Origin: Isoetes taiwanensis
Taxonomy: Eukaryota; Streptophyta; Lycopodiopsida; Isoetales; Isoetaceae
Length of the DNA: 64,000 bases
Assembly: GCA_021234155.1 (NCBI GenBank)
Contig: JAJEKV010000004.1
Location: forward strand, 30,167,305-30,231,304
Direction of reading: 5' to 3'
This document shows, one piece after another, positions 56,160-64,000 of this stretch; position 1 is the stretch's first letter; each line of letters begins with the position of its first letter. The notes under the pieces are model-generated. The model searched no databases. It was not told the origin of the DNA and saw nothing but the letters and a program-made list of their open reading frames with translations. The translations under genes and the position numbers were made by a program.

Positions 56160-56965
56160 ACCGGGCGGTACCAATTACGTTGAATGTATCGTCACCGCAC
56201 TGCACTGTATGTGTGATAAATTTATGAAAATAACAATAAAATAAATAAGTAATTCAAATATAAGAATATGGGGACGTCGGTAAATGTACAAACATAACCA
56301 ATGAATTAATATGTGTCCTCATGTGATTTGCAATCTATGCTAAAGATAGAAAGTGTGATTGTGGAAACATTAAAGATAATCGACAAGTTATTAAACACAT
56401 AATCAAATATAATAGAAGGGGATAAGTATGTATGTCTTACACAAACTCCTAAGGGAATAACGAGACTTAGATAACGTTAATTATATAGGTCAAAATGGAA
56501 TATACGGTACAATATATAATTCTATTAAAGGGTAACTATAAATGTCGGAGGCATCTAAACACTCACAATAGCAATATATGAGTTGTTAAAATTGTACCAA
56601 AATAGGAAAAACGAAATTGTAAAGTGAAGGGAGAATATAATACATATACACACAAAAGTTAATATGATTAGAATGACTTTCTATTAATCGGTCTTGAGGT
56701 TAATAACTCGTATTATAATATAACAACAAATGGAAGTTCTTTATATCTATACTGTCTTTAATATATAATCGAGTTACTGTATCTATAGAAAGAATGCTTT
56801 CTAACATAGATAGAGTGTGAGCTCGTCACCACGGATGAACACGGTGACACTTCCACAAACTTTCCTTTGTTCACTTTTAACACTCCTAAGCGATGATCAT
56901 GATGTGCTGCCCTGCAACAATAGTAGTCGATCTTTGAGGGCGGCATCATTTTAAGGTGGGGAGAA

Positions 56966-58716
56966 TGTGGCGTTCGGGCATTCATACGGTATCGTATAAC
57001 CTATGCAGGACACGTCACTAGGACATAAGGGGTAATTGGCTAAGTGGGCATCGACCACAATGGTTTTATTTAGCTATGTTAATAAATCCATTGTGGATAA
57101 TTATAAAGTATATAGCCTAATTACCCTAATTAAGCTAAATTAGTTAATTAGCACCAACAAGGGGGTGCCACTTGGCCCAAATCGATTGGGCAAGGCATGG
57201 TTTCCATTTTGGACACCCAAATTAGGGTTTTTTGTGCCCCAATTCGAATTAGGAGCATTTGGAGATGGAGGAGAGGGAGCGGGCTTCAAGGAGCAAATTG
57301 AGCCCAAAAGGCGGTGAGGCCAAGGACAATTCTTTGGCCAAGGAGTAGCATTTTGGCCTTAAGGACTGTTATTCTTTGGCCCAAGGAGTAGGTGGCCAAG
57401 GATGAAATGATCTCAAATTTTGACCTCACCAAAATCACTAAACAACCCCTAGGACACATTCTTTGCCACCCTTCAAATGCAAACACTATGGAAGCACCCC
57501 ACGATAACGGGTCCAGTAGAAAACACGGTTGGTAGTAGTTTAGTTGTGAATTCTAGGGTAGCGCCCTGTTGGGCACTTGTTGTGATGTTAAATGCTGATT
57601 TCTCTCGTGTTTTAATGGTAGGAACTAACCCTTGATTATAAAGGTAAGTTCTCTTTATATATTCGATTGGTTTGGTTCCTAAAAAGGATGGATTGATAGT
57701 TCTTTGTATGGTATCACTGGAAATGGGGGAAATAAGGGTGGGGTAGAGACCTCGAACTCATATCGTTAGTATGTTCCTAGATAAAACCCCTGTAATTCCC
57801 AATATTGCGGCTTTGTGCACAAGAGCCCACCGGGTCCTAGATGCTATGGTGCGGCTTAGCACCGACAAGGAACACAAGTGGTGACATGAGGGGTGGGGTC
57901 TTGCACGAGCATACAAGGCTCCCTGAGACTCCCTGGTGGGCTAGGGCCTGGAGCAGTCCGGTCACGAGAGGGGCGGGTATGGGTCCGACACTCCACGGGT
58001 GTAGAGGTGTGATCCGTATGGAGCACCTTGCACTTTGAGTAGATTTAGGGTGAGTAAGTCTGCACGGATGGGGGGGTGATGCGGCACGTATTCTCTAGCT
58101 CACCCATGGAACCCTTGTGATTACGGAAGGGGACGCTTCCCCGACCGCCTCATCGGACCGGCGTCATGAACACGGAGTAGGCTCAAAGGGTGATACCTTG
58201 AACTGCGTCTCAGGAAGGCTATAGCGAAGCCATAGCGTGAATTGACCCATCCGCAAAGTGTGCATGGGAGGGGCGGATGGAGTGGTCAACCCTAGCCGAT
58301 GTTCTATGCCCGATAGCGCCATGCCAAGACTTCGATCTGGCTGATCTCTTGAGGCCCAGCCGTCAGTCGATCCTCACTGGAGTCTGAGCCGGGGTAGAAC
58401 CTGGGGTTTGGGTGTTTTCTTAGGTTTAGATGCATATTCTATGCCGTTGGTATTTGGATGGATGCACCACCCTGCGTGGTGGTTATTTATATATGATTTA
58501 TGCTGTGTGCTAACCCTTGTATTCATGCTTCCGCGACGTAGGAGTCCCATTGAAGGCGTGGGCCGAATGACCCCTTCGTGTCCTTCTTTCGGGCATCATT
58601 TCATAGATGGCCCGAAATAGACGGAGGGCCCTGCTCATGGCAAGTTGGTTGCCATGGGAGGGGAAAGTCCCTGTATGTATACGGCTGGGTGTCGTATATA
58701 TTCAGGGAGCGTCACA
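56966..58716 (+). repeat. 3' LTR of element 2
   Basis: 1751 bp, TGTGGCGTTCGGGC to GGGAGCGTCACA, ending at the GGAAC target duplicate. Differs from the 5' LTR mainly by small indels at CAG/CTG sites. Confidence 0.95.
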
Positions 58717-58721
58717 GGAAC

Positions 58722-60223
58722 TACCATATAGTGACAGCTATGGAGACTACTAAGCTTTTGGGTATGCCACTCAATCTTGGAGAAAATTTGAAAGGTCTCT
58801 GGTCACCGATCATAGAAAGAATTTGGAAAAAGGTTAACCTCTGGTCCTGCAAGTCCTTGTCCACTATGGGGAGAGTGACAGTAGCCAATGCAATCCTCAA
58901 CGCTATCCATATCTATTATTCTTCAGCGATTGTGGCACAAAAGTATATATACGACCAATTACTAGTAGTTATTCGCAAATTCATATGGGGAGGGAAGATA
59001 GCTGGGGTTGCGTGGTCTGAAATGTGTCGTGATAGGAAAGATGGGGGGTTGGGATGTAAAGACCCAATGGTCCAAGGGAAGGTTCTAGCAGCAAAATTTG
59101 TATGGAGGGCTATTCAAGAGGAAGCATCTCTGGCTATTGCCTTTGTGAGTTATTGGCTGAAACAGGGGAAGCTAAAGGGGAAACCTTCAACCCCTAGAGA
59201 TGAGGTTGGTTCCTATTTCTATAAATTTTCAATGGGCCGAGGTACCTCCCCAGTAATGAGGAAAATATTAGAAGCTTGGCAGGATGTGTAGGATCTCTTC
59301 TGCTTAGCAGATGCTCAGTGGGAGGCGGGGGGCTAAGCATATTTTGGAACACTAGGATTTGGATGAGGGATACGCTTCCCCTTGCACTTATACACCCTCA
59401 TGTGTTCGTTAAATGGCGGGCCGCTGGAATCTGCAAGGTAGGGCAGTTGTGGGAAAATGACAGATGGATCACGTGGACAAGATTTAAAGCTTTAGTTCCA
59501 GGTGCTGGTGAAGGGGATAGGAAGATTATGGTGAATATAAATATACGTTCGGGTGTTGTGGGGGGAAACGACATATGGCTATGTGATGATGGAACAGAGT
59601 ATAAAGTCAGGAAGTTGTATGGATTGCTAATGCCACAGTCCCCTTTAAAGGCTGCAGACAGGTTGGGATTAGACCAAACAGAAACCAAGGACCTCTTGGC
59701 CAATTCTTGGTCCTCCCTGTGCTCTAAAAAGATACAATTCTTCCGCTGGATCAGTCTACAAGAAGGAGTTTACACTATGACATGGTTGATGAATAAGGGA
59801 GTGGTTCAACATGATATTTGCCCTCTCAGATGTGGAGCCTCAGAGACAATGGATCACCTCTTCTTTTGTCCGACCATAGGAGACTTTTGGAGATGAGTTT
59901 GTCCAATTATTGGGCTTAAGTGTGTCAGCTGTCATGGCTGGCCATTCTAGCCAGCATAGGTGCAGACATTATTCGACTCACGTTAACCAATATATCACTG
60001 TGGTGCATTTGGAAGCATCGATGTGGTGTAGCTCTTGGTGGGTTGTCTCCTTCGGTAATAAGGATTAAGTGTACTTTCAATGGAGAGGTAGCCCTCATGG
60101 CCCTGGCCCATCATCACAAGTTTGGTCGTAATTACAACAAGAACTTGGATAGAATTTGCAGTCTCAGGGGATTTTACTCTTTCTTTAAGTGCCATTGGGA
60201 GTTGGACTTAAACAGTGTGCAGT
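58722..60223 (+). pseudogene. LINE ORF2 C-terminal region (thumb and zf-RVT)
   Basis: Continues the LINE after the LTR element: METTKLLGMPLNLGENLKGL, then WSCKSLSTMGRVTVANAILN and KFIWGGKIAGVAW. After a frame change at 59276 it reads DIWLCDDGTEYKVRKLYGLL and YTMTWLMNKGVVQHDICPLR, and ends with CGASETMDHLFFCPTIGDFW, the zf-RVT zinc knuckle (CPLRCG...H...C). A short frame to 60223 (SLWCIWKHR) ends the protein. Same order as copy A up to the N gap. Confidence 0.9.
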
Positions 60224-60552
60224 AGAGGCTATTGGCCTCCCTGTCATCTGTGTGTTTGTGGGAGGTTCTTCATCTTTAGACAGGCTTGCTCCTAAGGTCT
60301 TGTTGCTTGGAACTGGCTACTTGCTCCATATAGTATCTAAGCCTGGATGAAGACGGCCAATCCTCTAGTAATCCAGGGCTAGGGAAGACTGGAATGACAG
60401 CTTCCGTAGTACAAGCCTTGACTCTTATGAGTAATGCCCGCTTGGTGACAATTCTTTCTATCAATCCTATGTGGGGATATCATGTGTAAATTATCATATA
60501 TTAATATATTAGTGCATACTCTTACCCTTCAAAAAAAAAAAAAAAAAAAAAA
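60224..60552 (+). other. LINE copy B 3' UTR and poly-A
   Basis: Non-coding 3' UTR ending CATACTCTTACCCTTC and a poly-A tract of about 21 (60532-60552), which marks the 3' end of the LINE insertion. Confidence 0.8.
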
Positions 60553-63017
60553 TCCTTATCTAGGCCAGGTGTAGAGCAAGTAATCTACGGTTAAAAAATG
60601 CCTCCTAAAATTTGCTCGTTATTGTTCAAAACTCCTTGGATTGGTTGTATAATCAACCAATGAGCTATGCTTGGCTCAAAAGATGCTTGCAGTTGCATTG
60701 TGCCATATTATCTTACTATTGATAATAGCCAGCTCCTTAGCAACATATTCAGAAAATGAGGCAAAGTCTCAAATATTCAATGCAATGATGTTCATTGGCA
60801 ATAGAATGCCAATAGTCACATCTTAAACAATGCCTTTGCACTTGATATATGCAGAACTACAGAGCCACTAACAATAATGGTATCTTTGCATTACCGCGAT
60901 AAGTTATACACACCACGCTCTCAGAGATCAAAAGAAATAACCCCTAAATGCACAATCACTTTATGGCCTTAAACTTTAGTCCTTACTTGGTAGCATTGAA
61001 TACCTATTGACCAATGTGAAGTAGATGTATCCCATTCATATAAACCTCTGATATCAAATCATGTTTCTTCCTTTTACTATTATGTTTACCTTGTCCTGTG
61101 AGATAAGACCCAATTGATTGGCCATGTTTCCTCTATAAATGTGTTGGGCATTGCTGATAATCTTCCTGTTGATGCAACTTTGGTTAAACAATTACAGAAA
61201 TACTATAACAACGAATGCAGTCTAAGCCCATTCCAAAAAAGTAAAAAATACAAAGATCTCCAAGATAACGTACCTTGTGGGCGAGTATACCTGCACCTAG
61301 CCGGGCAGAAGGGGCCAGACTGCTTGGCATTTTGGCGTTTGAGAATGGAAATGGGCATTCAATTGTCCAACAAAGTTTAGCCAGTCAAAGGAACTTGTAA
61401 TGGGCAAGCGCCATTGCCGTGCTATGCGGCTCCCTTCCCAGTCGAACAAAGGAAGACAAAGGAAGTCCCGCAAGAGCAGACATATAAGGCAAAGAAGCTC
61501 CGCAAGGGGGAGAGGGAACGCCGCATGCAGCGTTACATGCGCTATTCCTCGGCACAAAAACCAAAGCCTTACCATTTTAAAAGATAAGATAATCATATTG
61601 CATCAACATGCATATCTACTAATGGTTGAATAATGCCCATTGACTTGGGCATTACATTCAAGTCAATGCTCACATATTCAATCATCAACTTGACCCTCAT
61701 CCTCTAGAAGAAAGTGTTGCATTTAAAGTCTATGTATGCATCTGGCCATTTTGGTACAAAGAACAAATATATACGAATCACAACGTAAAGACAAATGCAT
61801 ATGTTTCATGCATTTAGAAGCTGGAATACTTTTGCATTGGCTTTTTGGGTTGCCCCTAAGGGGGCAAACCCTCGTTTATATGGATTTGTGGCATATCTTG
61901 GGTATATGCTGGAATATACCCAGGATATGCTGGTGACTGCTAAAAACCTATTGTCACCAGTAAACTGGCGGTCAGTTGCGTTCTGGGTCCCGGATGTTCG
62001 AACCGGGTAACTGGCATCTCCACATCTCGGTGCCCCTGGTGGTGATGGCGTCTCTTGGTAGAAACCATAAGGATATGGCAGATACTCGGGGTTGTTAGCA
62101 GTGTGGGATTTGCAAATATGTTGAGCTTCACAGTATCATCAGGGGGTAAGGATATTTCTTCTTAGTTTTGCCTTGTGGGTACTGTTATCCGTTGCATTTG
62201 TCAGCAGCCTGGCCGATAAAAGGAGATATCCTAAGGCATGTTTATCACAGCCATTTGGACAGAGTTGGCCTAACGGTGCAGTAACAAATCCAATAAATAC
62301 TCAACATTCTGTTCAAGCACTTGTTCTTACTTCAAACATATGGGGAATATATGGAATTGTGTTTCTAATGGGTTGGTTTGCAGCGCTTGCAGACCAGGAA
62401 ATGGGCTTGAAGGAAAATGAGAATTTATCAGAGATAATGTCTCCAGACTACTATATAGAAGCTCCTAAAGGGCAAGGCATGAAGCTAATACAATTTGGCT
62501 CTCATGGATTCAAGCAACTCTGTTTGCTAAAATTCAGTAAATGAGCAGCACAATTAAGTAAAGGTCTGCAAAATGATTGCTTTGGAAAAAAAGAGTAGGA
62601 ACCTGGCATTTGAAACACAAAGTCTGATCAGATCACAACACCAGGTTTAAGCTAGAGAATTTGTAGCAAACTCTTATGTTTCTTGGAATGCTATATATTG
62701 TTAGATATTGTAAGTAATCTGGTCCAAATAACAGTTCTTATTTTGTCGGCAAACACAAACCTATCTACAAAATATGGAGAAGAGGATACAAATGGCTAGA
62801 CTTCCAAAGGTAAGAAAAGCAGAGGTTATATTTCCAACAATAACAACTAGAAGATGAGATTGAAGTACGTCAGAAAGAGAACCAGTCATTTGAGAATAAA
62901 GTGCTAAACAACTTAGTGAGGAAGCAAAACTGATAGAAATAATGACCATAATATTGGAGAATATTTGACTTACTGCAAGCGCACTCATCTGTTAGCCGTT
63001 GTTGTTTTTCTTTTCAG
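60553..63017. other. Intergenic or intronic; possible exons not recognised
   Basis: No domain I can name. Frames at 61114-61380 (KYYNNECSLSPFQK...VYLHLAGQKGPDCLAFWRL) and 62173-62544 (SVQALVLTSNIWGIYGIVFL) read as protein-like on the plus strand. A hydrophobic frame lies on the minus strand at 62761-62988 (VSQIFSNIMVIISISFASSL). The expected upstream exons of the TOM1-like gene (WTTQKVFHL, LLDLPGLLFFSTYTLL) are not visible here, so the region may be a long disrupted intron. Confidence 0.35.
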
Positions 63018-64000
63018 GCGAGAAGCATATCTACAGACCACCTTAGACCCTCTTTCTTGGCTATCAATAGTGCGGTGTACTTGGTTCAGGTATGCATGCT
63101 GAATTAGTTTGCTCTTATATTCTTTTGGGATCTGAGTTATAATTCTGTATGCTAACGTTTGATCAGCTGATTATATGGCTATGTTACTGGTGAACACCAA
63201 CTTTTGTACTAAGAAACGTATCTAAATCCTTCTTTGCTGGTATGTTGACTAAATCACAAGTCCAGGATATTGCTCTGCTTTGTCATGGCATGGGCCTGCT
63301 TTATCATGGCTTGGATGATTTAGATCTGTTGATGCAGGGGTCTCGTTATTAACTGCAGTGGGGTTCCTTCTATATGGTGGAAGGTATTTTGAAGTTCTAA
63401 TCCATCGAAAAACATGTAGAAAAATAAAGAAAGATAGCCTACATTCTATAATGTTCATCGAGTTTTGTTCTGCAGGCTCTTTCTGGTGTTGAGGCGTTTC
63501 CCTATAGAATCTAAGGGCCGTCAGAATAAGTTACGAGAGAGAGGTTAGCCTCTCATTATTGAGGAAGACCTTTGCCTAATAAATAAAGACTGGAATGCTC
63601 ATTTGCAGTCACTGTATATTAAATTCAGAAATATATGTTTAATATTGAAATATTGGTTTTTTCAGGTTGGGTGTGTCACTGCTATATGCTTTGCATCTTT
63701 GCAAGACCGTGTTTTGTAAGATTAATTCCAGATTGCTAGACCTGTGTGAATGAGCTTCCAGAGTGTACCATCTTATATTTTGTACATGTCTCTTACTTCC
63801 TAACAGATAATCTACTCCACTATTGATATGCAGGCTGAGCTAGATGCTCTGGATTGTCCACTCTTGTGTTAAGATAACAGCTACCAGCCGTTTTTAAATA
63901 TTACCCTTGGGCTTTGAGTAATGACGTTGGAATTCTTGTTTCCACAGGTGGTGGAGATTATCCCTTCTGCGCTTGTGCTCTTCATCTTGCGGAAGTTGCC
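63018..64000 (+). CDS. TOM1/TOM3/THH1-family membrane protein, C-terminal exons (partial)
   Basis: Exons recognisable by peptide and splice sites: 63018-63089 (ARSISTDHLRPSFLAINSAV, CAG|GTATGC), about 63338-63383 (SLLTAVGFLLYGGR), 63476 to about 63540 (LFLVLRRFPIESKGRQNKLR), 63666-63715 (VGCVTAICFA...|GTAAGA), about 63834-63867 (AELDALDCPLL) and 63948 onward (VEIIPSALVLFILRKLP), running off the window. This matches the second half of TOM1-like seven-helix tonoplast proteins, including the RRFPIESKGR loop. Family members are host proteins that support tobamovirus RNA replication in plants. Weak points: an extra AGAG at the donor of the third exon breaks frame, the exon between 63089 and 63338 (WIYMA-type) is missing, and no upstream exons are seen. 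It may therefore be a partial or decaying copy. Confidence 0.8.

Larger units (their letters stand above)
50212..56965 (+). other. Interior of element 2
   Basis: No protein domain seen. Contents that can be named: two tRNA-like antisense segments (50583-50660 and 50750-50825), a ~26 bp minisatellite (50924-51025), a poly-T run (51758-51776), a PPT/LTR-start-like junction at 53411-53450 and a palindrome at 56132-56159. The plus strand from 51.4 to 55.9 kb is pyrimidine-rich with short open frames and no motifs. A purine-rich tract TTTTAAGGTGGGGAGAA precedes the 3' LTR and is its PPT. Confidence 0.7.
48484..58716 (+). mobile_element. LARD-like LTR element without recognisable pol (element 2)
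   Basis: 10,233 bp bounded by LTRs with perfect terminal TGTGACG...CGTCACA. It is flanked by GGAAC at 48479-48483 and 58717-58721, and sits inside LINE copy B. The ~6.75 kb interior contains no gag or pol motif that I can find in any frame. The LTR termini, the conserved LTR block (GTTAATTAGCACCAACAAGG and similar) and the PBS resemble those of the chromovirus at 23010. It is probably a non-autonomous partner of that family, though extreme decay of a pol region cannot be excluded. Confidence 0.9.
44337..60552 (+). mobile_element. LINE copy B, split by a SINE and an LTR element
   Basis: Pieces in order: ORF1 remains (44337-44830), ORF2 endonuclease (46087-47219, containing a SINE at 46282-46464), RT (47346-48483), an LTR element (48484-58716 plus duplicated GGAAC), ORF2 C-terminus (58722-60223), 3' UTR and a poly-A tract (60532-60552). 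L1-type autonomous non-LTR retrotransposon. It is the better preserved sister of copy A at 1415-3996. I cannot see its exact 5' end or a target duplication for the LINE itself. Confidence 0.9.

Noticed and set aside
61985-62012. tRNA-like T arm on the minus strand (CCCGGTTCGAACATCCGGG)
   Set aside because: Only the B-box hairpin is clear; no D arm, anticodon arm or acceptor pairing was found at tRNA distances.

Overview
The window looks like intergenic and repeat-rich nuclear DNA of a land plant with a large genome. Spliced plant genes are separated by nested retrotransposons, MULE remnants and minisatellites. The PPR gene has highly regular ACGSxGAIEQG / LVDMYAKCGSLEEA repeats, and the LINE protein style is similar to what I associate with lycophytes (Lycopodiaceae-like) or ferns. 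That placement is inference, not a demonstrated identification. A 13-base N run at 3997-4009 shows this is an assembly.

Layout. 1-1414 holds nothing recognisable. 1415-3996 is a decayed LINE (copy A) cut by the N gap. 4738-5345 is part of a minisatellite-bearing repeat with a retroelement tail inside it. 6603-10023 contains two ~900 bp direct repeats and two copies of a GC-rich palindromic module. 10218-10333 may be a first exon. 13.1-15.9 kb on the minus strand holds exon-like fragments, including a membrane helix exon and a DnaJ-type zinc-finger exon. 16.5-19.8 kb is a GGCCAGAAATACC minisatellite whose orientation flips near 19 kb, interrupted by two LINE 3' ends. 20.1-23.0 kb is a minus-strand MULE transposase remnant interrupted by a poly-A retroposed sequence.

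23010-34575 is a Ty3/gypsy chromovirus with a full 5' LTR, PBS, gag, protease, RT, RNase H, integrase, chromodomain and PPT, and a truncated 3' LTR. Upstream of gag it carries about 4.5 kb of additional ORFs, one of which ends in an unmistakable histone H3-like segment (26176-26388). I consider this the most interesting object in the window.

34576-34920 is a stranded exon encoding a membrane helix plus coiled coil. 35309-36751 is an apparently intact two-exon PPR gene, the best protein-coding gene here. 39898-41093 (minus) is a frameshifted pseudogene resembling an N4/N6-type DNA methylase. 44337-60552 is a LINE (copy B) with ORF1, endonuclease, RT and zf-RVT regions. It is broken by a tRNA-Ser-headed SINE (46282-46464) and by a 10.2 kb LTR element (48484-58716) that has 1.7 kb LTRs, a GGAAC target duplication and no recognisable pol. 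Copy A supplies the empty site of that insertion. 63018-64000 contains 3' exons of a TOM1/TOM3/THH1-family gene that runs off the right edge.

A cross-cutting observation: wherever two repeat copies can be compared, differences pile up at CAG/CTG (CHG) trinucleotides as CNG-to-CG-like indels. Repeat reading frames are therefore probably less reliable than they appear, while the PPR gene looks clean.
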